A stretch of 64,000 nt of DNA. Origin: Hexactinellida sp. DTS-2022. Its lineage: Eukaryota; Porifera; Hexactinellida. Shown here piece by piece: positions 1-12,484 of this stretch. The notes under the pieces were generated by a model, which ran no database searches, was not told the origin of the DNA, and saw nothing but the letters and a program-made list of their open reading frames with translations. The DNA lies in contig JAPNXP010000011.1 in assembly GCA_028753945.1 (NCBI GenBank), positions 496,001 through 560,000 of the forward strand, read 5' to 3'. A program made the position numbers and the translations under genes. How positions within the stretch are numbered: the stretch's first letter is position 1; every line of letters begins with the position of its first letter.

Positions 1-532
1 AGAATTCTTTATTGTGATTATAATATCAACAATAACTTGAATCGAAATAACACTGAATCTAATTGAATTATTCATAAATATTAAATATTAGTTATTCATC
101 GAAACCACGAAATAATTGCATAATTGAATATTAATGAATTTACGATTTTAGAAAGTTAAGGGTGAATTGTGGCAACTTTGAGCCTAATTCTCAGGAAAAT
201 GAGGACGGATTAAAAAGATCGTGAAGAGCTATCAGTTGCAAAATACTTTTCTGATACTAATGATTCTAAAAATTTTCTTGTTATTGCATTTATTTTCTTG
301 TGGGACAAAAAAAGCTAAAAGTCCCGTTAAAAATTTTCTCAAGTCGAAATTGAAAAATCAGGCCACGAAGTGCACATTAATCAACAACCAGACACCTATT
401 CTGAAAATCTCAGAGCTCTAGTACTTATGGTTTAGCCTGGGGAGGCGACACGGAGAAAAAAAAAAAAAAAAAAACATCCAAGGCACTAAGACCAATACTG
501 GGCCACTATACTATAGTATAGTCGGCACAGTA

Positions 533-657
533 AAAAATCCAAAATTGCAGCTGTGCCGACGCATGTTCCTTTTGTGGCACTATATTTGGTGGTGGTTTAT
601 TGATAGTGCCTCCAAAGGAACACGCTGTCGGCACAGCTGCAATTTTGGATTTTTTTC
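533..657. mobile_element. ~125-bp hairpin MITE (AATCCAAAATTGCAG family), first of many
   Basis: Near-perfect inverted repeat over its whole length. The outer arms are AATCCAAAATTGCAGCTGTG and its complement; the inner arms contain GCATGTTCCTTTGGTGGCAC and a diverged complement around a short loop. Other copies are at about 2426-2557, 5670-5791, 7090-7212, 8603-8731, 10520-10640, 12360-12482, 13580-13705, 15003-15122, 20655-20779 and 59131-59257, with fragments at 15503-15530 and 47453-47480. Most are a fixed part of the array module. The single copies show it also moves independently. I could not define a clear target duplication because the flanks are A/T runs. Confidence 0.8.
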
Positions 658-1951
658 GCCATGTCATGAACGCCTCATAGTGTTTAGTCTCATTTAACAA
701 GTTGTACGGGACAAAGGAACCATTGTTGATTTTAAATTATTTCTATCTTGAACCATCTTGGGTTTAATGCCATTCATTCATTATGTATAGATAATAAATG
801 ATATAAATAGTTAATTATTTCAGCAATGTGAGTTGAGTTGAGTTAAGTAAACAAATTTCCAATTTAATTTAATTTGCTTTAATCCATTGAATATTAATAT
901 ACTGTTTAAAATTGGAAATCAGCATACTTGTTTACTTAGAATGACAAAAGGGATCTAGTTTATATTCCTATTATAACCCCCTATCACTCTAATACAATTC
1001 GACCACCAAACACGCACACAGACGAATAGTCATTTAATAGATATTCCATTTCATTAATCCATTGTTTGTATATCAGTCATCGTTTTAAAATTGAAATCAG
1101 CATACTCGCTTACTTTGAATGACATATGGGATTAAGTTTATATTTCCATTATACGTAAATGCTTTATAAACCCCCCCCCTTACACTCTAATACATTTCGG
1201 GCACCAAGCACACAAATAGACAAATATTTATACAAATAGATATCCCATCTCATTAATCCATTGTTTGAATATCAGAAATCGTTCTGAAATTGAATAACTG
1301 TTGAGTGAACTTGAATTTTCATATAGGAGAAAACTTTAATACAACTATTGTATTAGAAATCGATTTATATACTACTGAATCAAATTGAATTATTCATATA
1401 AATAGAATAAATTATTGTAACTATGATATCAGAAATAGATTTGTATAGTAATAGCTATTGAATGTAAATTAGTTATTCATATATACTAGAATTCTTTATT
1501 GTGATTATAATATCAACAATAACTTGAATCGAAATAACACTGAATCTAATTGAATTATTCATAAATATTAAATAGTAGTTATTCATCGAAACCACGAAAT
1601 AATTGCATAATTGAATATTAATGAATTTACGATTTTAGAAAGTTAAGGGTCAATTGTGGCAACTTTGAGCCTAATTCTCAGGAAAATGAGGACGGATTAA
1701 AAAGATCGTGAAGAGCTATCAGTTGCAAAATACTTTTCTGATACTAATGATTCTAAAAATTTTCTTGTTATTGCATTTATTTTCTTGTGGGACAAAAAAA
1801 GCTAAAAGTCCCGTTAAAAAATTTCACAAGTCGAAATTGAAAAATCAGGCCACGAAGTGCACATTAATCAACAACCAGACACCTATTCTGAAAATCTCAG
1901 AGCTCTAGCACTTATGGTTTAGCCTGGGGAGGCGACACGGAGAAAAAAAAA
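533..1951 (+). repeat. Array module, plus copy
   Basis: Begins with a hairpin MITE (533-657), ends in the A-run after GGCGACACGGAG. It is close to a reverse-complement duplicate of 5792-7212, including the homopolymer C run near 1172. Positions 1-470 are the tail end of a preceding plus copy cut by the window edge. A short partial copy (about 2018-2360) repeats only the last 340 bp. Confidence 0.85.
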
Positions 1952-2425
1952 AACAAACAAACCAAAGCACTAAGACCAATACTGGGCCACTATACTATAG
2001 TATAGTCGGCACAGTAATATTAATGAATTTACGATTTTAGAAAGTTAAGGGTCAATTGTGGCAACTTTGAGCCTAATTCTCAGGAAAATGAGGACGGATT
2101 AAAAAGATCGTGAAGAGCTATCAGTTGCAAAATACTTTTCTGATACTAATGATTCTAAAAATTTTCTTGTTATTGCATTTATTTTCTTGTGGGACAAAAA
2201 AAGCTAAAAGTCCCGTTAAAAAATTTCACAAGTCGAAATTGAAAAATCAGGCCACGAAGTGCACATTAATCAACAACCAGACACCTATTCTGAAAATCTC
2301 AGAGCTCTAGCACTTATGGTTTAGCCTGGGGAGGCGACACGGAGAAAAAAAAAAAAAAAAAAAATCCAAGGCACTAAGACCAATACTGGGCCACTATACT
2401 ATAGTATAGTCGGCACAGTAAAAAA

Positions 2426-4002
2426 AATCCAAAATTGCAGCTGTGCCGACGCATGTTCCTTTGGTGGCACTATATTTTGGTGGTGGTCTATTGATAGTGC
2501 CTCCAATGGAACATGCTGTTGACACAGATTGCAATTTTGGATTTTTTTCGCCATGTCATGAACGTCACATGGTGTTTACACCCATTTATCAATTTGTTAC
2601 GGGACAAAGGAACGTTTGATAAATTTTCATGCTTCTTTCTATCTTAAACCATCTTGAGTTTAAGTTTATATTCCATTATAAATGCGTTTTAGACCCCCCT
2701 AACACTCTAATACAATTCGGGCACCAGTTATTACGGGACAAAGGATTGATTGATAAATTGGAATTTTGTTTTTATCTTAAACCATTTTGCTTTTAATGCC
2801 ATTCATTCATTATGTATAGAAAATAAATGATATAAATAGTTAATTATTTTAGCAATGTTATCCACTGTGAGTTGAGTTAATAAGTAAACAAATTCCCAAT
2901 TTAATTTAATTTGCTTTAATCCATTGAATATTAATATACTGTTAAAAATTGGAAATCAGCATACTTGTTTACTTAGAATGACAAAAGGGATTGAGTTTAT
3001 ATTCCCATTATAAATGCGTTTATAACCCCCCCTATCACTCTAATACAATTCGGGGACCAAACACGCACACAGACGAATAATCATTTAATAGATATTCCAT
3101 TTCATTAATCCATTGTTTGTATATCAGTCATCGCTTTAAAATTGAAATCAGCATACTCGCTTACTTTGAATGACATATGGGATTAAGTTTATATTTCCAC
3201 TATAAATGCTTTATACCCCCTTACACTCTAATACATTTCGGGCACCAAGCACACACATAGACAAATACTTATACAAATAGATATTCCATCTCATTAATCC
3301 ATTGTTTGAATATCAGAAATCGTTCTGAAATTGAATAACTGTTGAGTGGAATTGAATTTTCAAATAGGAGAAAACTTTAATACAACTACGTATTAGAAAT
3401 CGATTTATATAGTAGCAGCTATTGAATCAAATTGAATTATTCATATAAATAGAATACTTTATTGTAACTATGATATCAGGATTCAGAAATTGATTTGTAT
3501 AGTAATAGCTATTGAATGTAAATTAGTTATTCATATATACAAGAATTTTTTGTTGTAATTATGATATCAACAATAACTTGAATCGAAATAACACTGAATC
3601 TAATTGAATTATTCATAAATAGTAGTTATTCATCGAAACCACGAAATAATTGCATAATTGAATATTAATTAAATTTCTATTTTAGAAAGTTAAGGGTGAA
3701 TTGTGGCAACTTTGAGCCGAATTCTCAGGAAAATGAGGACGGATTAAAAAAATCGTGAAGAGCTATCAGTTGCAAAATACTTTTTTGATACTAATGATTC
3801 AAAAAAATTTTTTGTTATTGCATTTATTTTCTTGAGGGACAAAAAAAGCTAAAAGTCCCGTTAAAAATTTTCCCAAGTCGAAATTGAAAAATCAGGCCAC
3901 GAAGTGCACATTAATCAACAACCAGACACCTATCCTGAAAATCTCAGAGCTCTAGCACTTATGGTTTAGCCTGGGGAGGCGACACGGAGAAAAAAAAAAA
4001 AA
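2426..4002 (+). repeat. Array module, plus copy
   Basis: Starts with the hairpin MITE at about 2426-2557 and ends in the A-run near 3990-4002. Positions 2560-2600 preserve the unoccupied version of the target site used by the 267-bp element inserted in three minus copies (8315, 10229, 12073) and by the hAT-like element at 9826. Confidence 0.8.
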
Positions 4003-4019
4003 AACAAACCAAAGCACTA

Positions 4020-4345
4020 AGACCAATACTGGGCCACTATACTATAGTATAGTCGGCACAGTAAAAATCCAAGGCACTAAGACCAATACTGGGCCACTAT
4101 ACTATAGTATAGTCGGCACAGTAAAAACAAACGAATATTCGTTCGTTTAGAGTCTTTAGACCCTAATTACTGTGCCGACTATACTATAGTATAGTGGCCC
4201 AGTATTGGTCTTAGTGCCTTGGATGTTTTTTACTGTGCCGACTATACTATAGTATAGTGGCCCAGTATTGGTCTTAGTGCTTTGGTTTGTTTGTTTTTAC
4301 TGTGCCGACTATACTATAGTATAGTGGCCCAGTATTGGTCTTAGT
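4020..4345. repeat. Cluster of 50-bp palindromic units at the inversion point
   Basis: Five copies of a unit reading CACTAAGACCAATACTGG, then GCCACTATACTATAGTATAG, then TCGGCACAGTA. The core ACTATACTATAGTATAGT is a perfect 18-bp palindrome. The first two copies are plus-oriented and the next three minus-oriented, with the reversal inside the AACGAATATTCGTTCGTTTA segment at about 4128-4150. This is where the whole module array changes direction. Further copies lie near 497-531, 1972-2019, 2384-2425, 7218-7405 (three), 18421-18530 (two) and a diverged one at 58149-58200. Confidence 0.85.
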
Positions 4346-4361
4346 GCTTTGGTTTGTTTGT

Positions 4362-5791
4362 TTTTTTTTTTCTCCGTGTCGCCTCCCCAGGCTAAACCAT
4401 AAGTGCTAGAGCTCTGAGATTTTCAGGATAGGTGTCTGGTTGTTGATTAATGTGCACTTCGTGGCCTGATTTTTCAATTTTGACTTGGGAAAATTTTTAA
4501 CGGGACTTTTAGTTTTTTTTGTCCCACAAGAAAATAAATGCAATAACAAAAATTTTTTTTGAATCATTAGTATGAGAAAAGTATTTTGCAACTGATAGCT
4601 CTTCACGATTTTTTTAATCCGTCCTCATTTTCCTGAGAATTAGGCTCAAAGTTGCCACAATTGACCCTTAACTTTCTAAAATCGTAAATTCATTAATATT
4701 CAATTATGCAATTATTTCGTGGTTTCGATGAATAACTACTATTTAATATTTATGAATAATTCAATTAGATTCAGTGTTATTTCGATTCAAGTTATTGTTG
4801 ATATTATAATCACAATAAAGAATTCTAGTATATATGAATAACTAATTTACATTCAATAGCTATTACTATACAAATTTATTTCTGATATCATAGTTACAAT
4901 AATTTATTCTATTTATATGAATAATTCAATTTGATTCATTAGTATATAAATCGATTTCTAATACAATAGTTGTATTAAAGTTTTCTCCTATATGAAAATT
5001 CAATTTCACTCAACAGTTATTCAATTTCAGAACGATTTCTGATATTCAAACAATGGATTAATGAGATGGGATATCTATTTGTATAAATATTTGTCTATTT
5101 GTGTGCTTGGTGCCCGAAATGTATTAGAGTGTAAGGGGGGGGGGGGGGGGGGGGTTATAAATCATTTACGTATAATGGAAATATAAACTTAATCCCATAT
5201 GTCATTCAAAGTAAGCGAGTATGCTGATTTCAATTTTAAAACGATGACTGATATACAAACAATGGATTAATGAAATGGAATATCTATTAAATGACTATTC
5301 GTCTGTGTGCGTGTTTGGTGGTCGAATTGGATTAGAGTGATAGGGGGTTATAATAGGAATATAAACTAGATCCCTTTTGTCATTCTAAGTAAACAAGTAT
5401 GCTGATTTCCAATTTTAAACAGTATATTAATATTCAATGGATTAAAGCAAATTAAATTAAATTGGAAATTTGTTTACTTAACTCAACTCAACTCACATTG
5501 CTAAAATAATTAACTATTTATATCATTTATTATCTATACATAATGAATGAATGGCATTAAACCCAAGATGGTTCAAGATAGAAATAATTTAAAATCAACA
5601 ATGGTTCCTTTGTCCCGTACAACTTGTTAAATGAGACTAAACACTATGAGGTGTTCATGACATGGCGAAAAAAATCCAAAATTGCAGCTGTGCCACAAGC
5701 GTGTTCCTTTGGAGGCACTATCAATAAACCACCACCAAAATATAGTGCCACAAAAGAACATGCGTCGGCACAGCTGCAATTTTGGATTTTT
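4362..5791 (-). repeat. Array module, minus copy
   Basis: Full-length minus copy from the T-run through the hairpin element at about 5670-5791. It carries an unusually long G run (about 5137-5152) where sister copies have 7-10 G, typical of homopolymer slippage or assembly uncertainty. Confidence 0.85.
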
Positions 5792-7212
5792 TTTTTTTTT
5801 CTCCGTGTCGCCTCCCCAGGCTAAACCATAAGTGCTAGAGCTCTGAGATTTTCAGAATAGGTGTCTGGTTGTTGATTAATGTGCACTTCGTGGCCTGATT
5901 TTTCAATTTCGACTTGTGAAATTTTTTAACGGGACTTTTAGCTTTTTTTGTCCCACAAGAAAATAAATGCAATAACAAGAAAATTTTTAGAATCATTAGT
6001 ATCAGAAAAGTATTTTGCAACTGATAGCTCTTCACGATCTTTTTAATCCGTCCTCATTTTCCTGAGAATTAGGCTCAAAGTTGCCACAATTGACCCTTAA
6101 CTTTCTAAAATCGTAAATTCATTAATATTCAATTATGCAATTATTTCGTGGTTTCGATGAATAACTACTATTTAATATTTATGAATAATTCAATTAGATT
6201 CAGTGTTATTTCGATTCAAGTTATTGTTGATATTATAATCACAATAAAGAATTCTAGTATATATGAATAACTAATTTACATTCAATAGCTATTACTATAC
6301 AAATCTATTTCTGATATCATAGTTACAATAATTTATTCTATTTATATGAATAATTCAATTTGATTCAGTAGTATATAAATCGATTTCTAATACAATAGTT
6401 GTATTAAAGTTTTCTCCTATATGAAAATTCAATTTCACTCAACAGTTATTCAATTTCAGAACGATTTCTGATATTCAAACAATGGATTAATGAGATGGGA
6501 TATCTATTTGTATAAATATTTGTCTATTTGTGTGCTTGGTGCCCGAAATGTATTAGAGTGTAAGGGGGGGGGGTTTATAAAGCATTTACGTATAATGGAA
6601 ATATAAACTTAATCCCATATGTCATTCAAAGTAAGCGAGTATGCTGATTTCAATTTTAAAACGATGACTGATATACAAACAATGGATTAATGAAATGGAA
6701 TATCTATTAAATGACTATTCGTCTGTGTGCGTGTTTGGTGGTCGAATTGTATTAGAGTGATAGGGGGTTATAATAGGAATATAAACTAGATCCCTTTTGT
6801 CATTCTAAGTAAACAAGTATGCTGATTTCCAATTTTAAACAGTATATTAATATTCAATGGATTAAAGCAAATTAAATTAAATTGGAAATTTGTTTACTTA
6901 ACTCAACTCAACTCACATTGCTGAAATAATTAACTATTTATATCATTTATTATCTATACATAATGAATGAATGGCATTAAACCCAAGATGGTTCAAGATA
7001 GAAATAATTTAAAATCAACAATGGTTCCTTTGTCCCGTACAACTTGTTAAATGAGACTAAACACTATGAGGTGTTCATGACATGGCGAAAAAAATCCAAA
7101 ATTGCAGCTGTGCCACAAGCGTGTTCCTTTGGAGGCACTATCAATAAACCACCACCAAAATATAGTGCCACAAAAGGAACATGCGTCGGCACAGCTGCAA
7201 TTTTGGATTTTT
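5792..7212 (-). repeat. Array module, minus copy
   Basis: Nearly identical to the preceding minus copy and, inverted, to 533-1951. It ends in the hairpin element at about 7090-7212 and is followed by three further 50-bp palindromic units (7218-7405). Confidence 0.85.
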
Positions 7213-7406
7213 TTTTTTACTGTGCCGACTATACTATAGTATAGTGGCCCAGTATTGGTCTTAGTGCTTTGGTTTGTTTTTACTGTGCCGACTATACTAT
7301 AGTATAGTGGCCCAGTATTGGTCTTAGTGCCTTGGATGTTTTTTTTTTTACTGTGCCGACTATACTATAGTATAGTGGCCCAGTATTGGTCTTAGTGCTT
7401 TGGTTT

Positions 7407-8731
7407 GTTTTTTTCTCCGTGTCGCCTCCCCAGGCTAAACCATAAGTGCTAGAGCTCTGAGATTTTCAGGATAGGTGTCTGGTTGTTGATTAATGTGCAC
7501 TTCGTGGCCTGATTTTTCAATTTCGACTTGGCAAAATTTTTAACGGGACTTTTAGCTTTTTTTGTCTCATAGGAAAATAAAAGCAATAATAAGAAAAATT
7601 TTAGAATCATTAGTATCAGAAAAGTATTTTGCAACTGATAGCTCTTCACGATTTTTTAAATCCGCCCTCATTTCCTGAGAATTAGGCTCAAAGTTGCCAC
7701 AATTCACCCTTAACTTTCTAAAATAGAAATTTAATTAATATTCAATTATGCAATTATTTCGTGGTTTCGATGAATAACTACTATTTATGAATAATTCAAT
7801 TAGATTCAGTGTTATTTCGATTCAAGTTATTGTTGATATTATAATCACAATAAAGAATTCTAGTATATATGAATAATTAATTTACATTCAATAGCTATTA
7901 CTATACAAATCAATTTCTGATATCATAGTTACAATAAAGTATTATATTGTAAATGAATAATTCAATTTGATTCAATAGCTGCTACTATATAAATAGATTT
8001 CTAATACATAGTTCTATTAAAGTTTTCTCCTATATGAAAATTCAATTTCACTCAACAGTTATTCAATTTCAGAACGATTTCTGATATTCAAACAATGGAT
8101 TAATGAGATGGAATATCTATTTGTATAAATATTTGTCTATGTGCGTGTTTGGTGCCCGAATTGTATTAGAGTGATAGGGGGGGGTCTAAAACGCATATAT
8201 AATGAAAATATAAACTTAAACTCAAGATGGTCTAAGATAGAAAGAAGCATGAAATTTATCAAACGTTCCTTTGTCCCGTAACAAATTGATAAATGGGTGT
8301 AAACACCATGTGACCAGGGGCGGATCCAGGGGGCCTGGGCCCACCCTTCAAAAATGAAATTGACTGAAATTTAGCTGAAAATGACAAAATAATTAAGAAA
8401 CTTCAGCCTCAAGTTTGAATTATGGCTCATTATAAAGAAATTAGCGTTTAAAATGACTTCTGAGTGTATATAACCCAAAGAAAATCTGGGGGATTACCCC
8501 CCATACCCCCTTATAAGTTGCTCACTACGCTCGCATTATTTCTTGAGCCCCCCCTTTTCAACATGTCTGGATCTGCCAATGGTGACGTTCAAGACATGGC
8601 GAAAAAAATCCAAAATTGCAGCTGTGCGACAGCATGTTGCATTGGAGGCACTATCAATAGACCACCACCAAAATATAGTGCCACAAAAGGAACATGTGTC
8701 GGCACAGCTGCAATTTTGGATTTTTTTTTTT
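7407..8731 (-). repeat. Array module, minus copy with a 267-bp insertion
   Basis: Minus copy belonging to a slightly different subfamily: the middle section about 6600-7080 of the previous module is missing and replaced by a shortened version. It holds the TIR element 8315-8581 and ends in the hairpin at about 8603-8731. Confidence 0.8.
8315..8581. mobile_element. hAT-like MITE (CAGGGGCGGATCCAG family), GTGAC target duplication
   Basis: 267-bp element with terminal inverted repeats CAGGGGCGGATCCAG (left) and the complement of CATTGGCAGATCCAG (right). It is flanked on both sides by the 5-bp duplication GTGAC (8310-8314 and 8582-8586). The empty site is seen in another module at about 2560-2585 (complement of ACACCATGTGACGTTCATGA). 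The CAG-initial TIR suggests the hAT superfamily, but the duplication is 5 bp rather than the usual 8. Internally there are no coding remnants. Confidence 0.8.
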
Positions 8732-9825
8732 TTTTGTTTTTTTTTTTTCTCCGTGTCGCCTCCCCAGGCTAAACCATAAGTACTAGAGCTCTGAGATTTT
8801 CAGGATAGGTGTCTGGTTGTTGATTAATGTGCACTTCGTGGCCTGATTTTTCAATTTCGACTTGGGAAATTTTTTAACGGGACTTTCAGCTTTTTTTGTC
8901 CCATAAGAAAATAAAAGCAATAACAAGAAAAAATTTCGAATCATTAGTATCAGAAAAGTATTTTGCAACTGATAGCTCTTCACGATTTTTTTAATCCGCC
9001 CTCATTTTCCTGAGAATTAGGCTCAAAGTTGCCACAATTCACCCTTAACTTTCTAAAATAGAAATTTAATTAATATTCAATTATGCAATTATTTCGTGGT
9101 TTCGATGAATAACTACTATTTATGAATAATTCAATTAGATTCAGTGTTATTTCGATTCAAGTTATTGTTGATATCATAATTACAATAAAAAATTCTTGTA
9201 TATATGAATAACTAATTTACATTCAATAGCTATTACTATACAAATCAATTTCTGATATCATAGTTACAATAAAGTATTCTATTTATATGAATAATTCAAT
9301 TTGATTCGATAGCTGCTACTATATAAATTGATTTCTTAGTTGTATTGAAGTTTTATCCTATATGAAAATTCAATTTCACTCAACAGTTATTCAATTTCAG
9401 AACGATTTCTGATATTCAAACAATGGATTAATGAGATGGAATATCTATTTGTATAAATATTTGTCTATGTGTGTGCTTCGTGCCCGAAATGTATTAGAGT
9501 ATAAGGGGGGGTTTATAACGCATTAATAATGGAAATATAAACTTAATCCCATATGTCATTCTAAGTAAGCGAGTATGCTGATTTCAATTTTAAAACGATG
9601 ACTGATATACAAACAATGGATTAATGAATTGGTATATCTATTAAATGACTATTCGTCTGTGTGCGTGTTTGGTGCCCGAAATTGTATTAGAGTGATAGGG
9701 GGGTCTAAAACGCATGTATAGTGAAAATATAAACTTAAACTCAAGATGGTTTAAGATAGAAAGAAGCATGAAATTTATCAAACGTTCCTTTGTCCCGTAA
9801 CAAATTGACAAATGGGTGTAAACAC

Positions 9826-10212
9826 TAGGGCTGAAACGAATATACCGAATATTCGTTCGAAATGATTGAACGAATATTCGTTCGTTACAAAACGAATATT
9901 CGTTTGGACGAATATTAGATAGAAACAGATATTCGTTGACTAATTTTGGACAACAACAAGACTTTTGTATAGCTTGGAGATATCGTAAATATAAATTCCT
10001 ACCTAAACTAGCTGATTATTAGTTAACTTGTGCATAATACACTTTGTAACTATTATTATACCATTGTAACATTATGAAAAACCTATTTTCCAATGTATTT
10101 TGTCTCTAGAAATTGATTTAATGCTTAGTCATGCAAACGAACGAATATTCGAATATTCGTTCGTTTATAAAAAGGTTCGTTCGTTACATTTCGAATATTC
10201 GTTTCAGCCCTA
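9826..10212. mobile_element. hAT-like MITE with exact 8-bp target duplication GTAAACAC
   Basis: TIRs TAGGGCTGAAACGAATA and TATTCGTTTCAGCCCTA bound a 387-bp element. The flanks are GTAAACAC at 9818-9825 and again at 10213-10220, while sister modules have a single copy of GTAAACAC at this place. Subterminal regions are dense in the palindrome GAATATTC combined with GTTCG, probably transposase-binding motifs. It is absent from every other module, so it inserted after the array formed or in one lineage only. Confidence 0.9.
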
Positions 10213-10228
10213 GTAAACACCATGTGAC

Positions 10229-10496
10229 CAGGGGCGGATCCAGGGGGCCTGGGCCCACCCTTCAAAAATGAAATTGACTGAAATTTAGCTGAAAATGACA
10301 AAATAATTGAGAAACTTCAGCCTCAAGTTTGAATTATGGCTCATTATAAAGAAATTAGCGTTTAAAATGACTTCTGAGTGTATATAACCCAAAGAAAATC
10401 TGGGGGGGTTACCCCCCATACCCCCTTATAAGTTGCTCACTACGCTCGCATTATTTCTTGAGCCCCCCCTTTTCAACATGTCTAGATCTGCCACTG
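10229..10496. mobile_element. hAT-like MITE (CAGGGGCGGATCCAG family), second copy
   Basis: Same family and same insertion point as 8315-8581, flanked by GTGAC (10224-10228) and the one-base variant GTAAC (10497-10501). A shared target site in three modules means the element was copied along with the module rather than inserted three times. Confidence 0.8.
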
Positions 10497-11626
10497 GTAA
10501 CGTTCATGACATGGCGAAAAAAATCCCAAATTGCAGCCTGTGTCGACAGCATGTTCCATTAGAGGCACTATCAATAGACCACCACCAAAATATAGTGCCA
10601 CAAAAGGAACATGCGTCGGCACAGGATGCAATTTTGGATTTTTTTTTTTTTCTCCGTGTCGCCTCCCCAGGCTAAACCATAAGTGCTAGAGCTCTGAGAT
10701 TTTCAGGATAGGTGTCTGGTTGTTGATTAATGTGCACTTCGTGGCCTGATTTTTCAATTTCGACTTGTGAAAATTTTTAACGGGACTTTTAGCTTTTTTT
10801 GTCCCACAAGAAAATAAATGCAATAACAAGAAATTTTTTTGAATCATTAGTATCAGAAAAGTATTTTGCAACTGATAGCTCTTCACGATCTTTTTAATCC
10901 GTCCTCATTTTCCTGAGAATTAGGCTCAAAGTTGCCACAATTCACCCTTAACTTTCTAAAATCGTAAATTCATTAATATTCAATTATGCAATTATTTCGT
11001 GGTTTCGATGAATAACTACTATTTATGAATAATTCAATTGATTCAGTGTTATTTCGGTTCAAGTTATTGTTGATATTATAATCACAATAAAGAATTCTAG
11101 TATATATGAATAATTAATTTACATTCAATAGCTATTACTATACAAATCAATTTCTGATATCATAGTTACAATAAGTGTTATGTTGCAAATGAATAATTCA
11201 ATTTGATTCAATAGCTGCTACTATATAAATCGATTTCTAATACATAGTTGTATTAAAGTTTTCTCCTATATGAAAATTCAATTTAACTCAACAGTTATTC
11301 AATTTAACTCAACAGTTATTCAATTTCAGAACGATTTCTGATATTCAAACAATGGATTAATGAGATGGGATTTCTATTTGTTTAAATATTTGTCTATGTG
11401 TGTGCTTGGTGCCCGAAATGTATTAGAGTGTAAGGGGGGGTTTATAACGCATTTATAATGGGAATATAAACTTAATAACTTTTGTCATTCTAAGTGAACA
11501 AGTATGCTGATTTCAATTTCAAAACGATAACTGATATATAAACAATGGATTATTGAGATGGAATTCTAGTTTATGACTATTCGTTTGTGTTCTTGTTTGG
11601 TGCCCGAATTGTATTAGAGTGATAGG

Positions 11627-11940
11627 CAGGGTTGCCGTGGGTATGGGAATTCCCATGGGGATCCCCATACCCATGGGAATGGGAATGGGAATCAGATTTT
11701 CCCCTGTGGGAAAACCCCATAGGAATCCCCATGGGATATTCGAACATAGTTTCATTAGGTCATCCTTAATTAATATAGGCTTTACTATTGATACGAATCT
11801 GCTTTAGTAATTAAATTCGTTTTTATGTATATATTATACTCCCCTATTCAGTTTGAATAACCCATGAGGATTCCTTATGGGGATTCCCACAGGATTCCTA
11901 TGGGAATGGGACCGGAAATTTTATCTCCAAGGCAACCGTG
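11627..11940. mobile_element. hAT-like MITE with 8-bp duplication GTGATAGG and GGGAAT repeats
   Basis: TIRs CAGGGTTGCCGTGGG and the complement of CACGGTTGCCTTGG, flanked by GTGATAGG at 11619-11626 and at 11941-11948. The interior is rich in short palindromes built from GGGAAT, CCCATGGG and GGGGATCCCC. These give rise to spurious Gly-Met-Ile-Pro reading frames on both strands, which are not genes. Confidence 0.9.
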
Positions 11941-12072
11941 GTGATAGGGGGGTCTTCTAATGGAAATATAAACTTAAACTCAAGATGGTTTAAGATAGAA
12001 AGAAGCATGAAATTTATCAAACGTTCCTTTGTCCCGTAACAAATTGATAAATGGGTGTAAACACCATGTGAC

Positions 12073-12339
12073 CAGGGGCGGATCCAGGGGGCCTGGGCCC
12101 ACCCTTCACTAATGAAATTGACTGAAATTTAGCTGAAAATGACAAAATAATTAAGAAACTTCAGCCTCAAGTTTGAATTATGGCTCATTATAAAGAAATT
12201 AGCGTTTAAAATGACTTCTGAGTGTATATAACCCAAAGAAAATCTGGGGGGTTACCCCCCATACCCCCTTATAAGTTGCTCACTACGCTCGCATTATTTC
12301 TTGAGCCCCCCCATTTCAACATGTCTGGATCTGCCACTG
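12073..12339. mobile_element. hAT-like MITE (CAGGGGCGGATCCAG family), third copy
   Basis: Flanked by GTGAC at 12068-12072 and 12340-12344. Same site and almost the same length as the copies at 8315 and 10229. Confidence 0.8.
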
Positions 12340-12484
12340 GTGACGTTCAAGACATGGCGAAAAAAATCCAAAATTGCAGCTGTGCGACAGCATGTTGCAT
12401 TGGAGGCACTATTATAGACAACCACCAAAATATAGTGCCACCAAAGGAACATGCGTCGGCACAGGCTGCAATTTTGGATTTTTT

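Larger units (their letters stand above)
8732..10642 (-). repeat. Array module, minus copy with two nested elements
   Basis: Minus copy lengthened by two insertions: a 387-bp element at 9826-10212 and a 268-bp element at 10229-10496. It ends in the hairpin element at about 10520-10640. Confidence 0.8.
10643..12484 (-). repeat. Array module, minus copy with two nested elements
   Basis: Minus copy interrupted by a 314-bp element (11627-11940) and a 267-bp element (12073-12339). It ends in the hairpin element at about 12360-12482 and is fused directly to the middle of another module at 12485, so the usual T-run and the GTGTCGCC section are missing at that junction. Confidence 0.8.

Noticed and set aside
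221-421. 66-codon frame (KSYQLQNTFLILMI...) repeated in about nine array modules
   Set aside because: It starts with GTG rather than ATG, lies in the tail part of a non-coding repeat module, and is conserved only because the copies are recent.
5137-5152. Long G run as a G-quadruplex signal
   Set aside because: Homopolymer length differs between otherwise identical module copies; likely slippage or sequencing uncertainty.
11519-11807. Frames rich in Gly-Met-Ile-Pro on both strands
   Set aside because: Translation of GGGAAT/CCCATT palindromes inside the hAT-like element 11627-11940.
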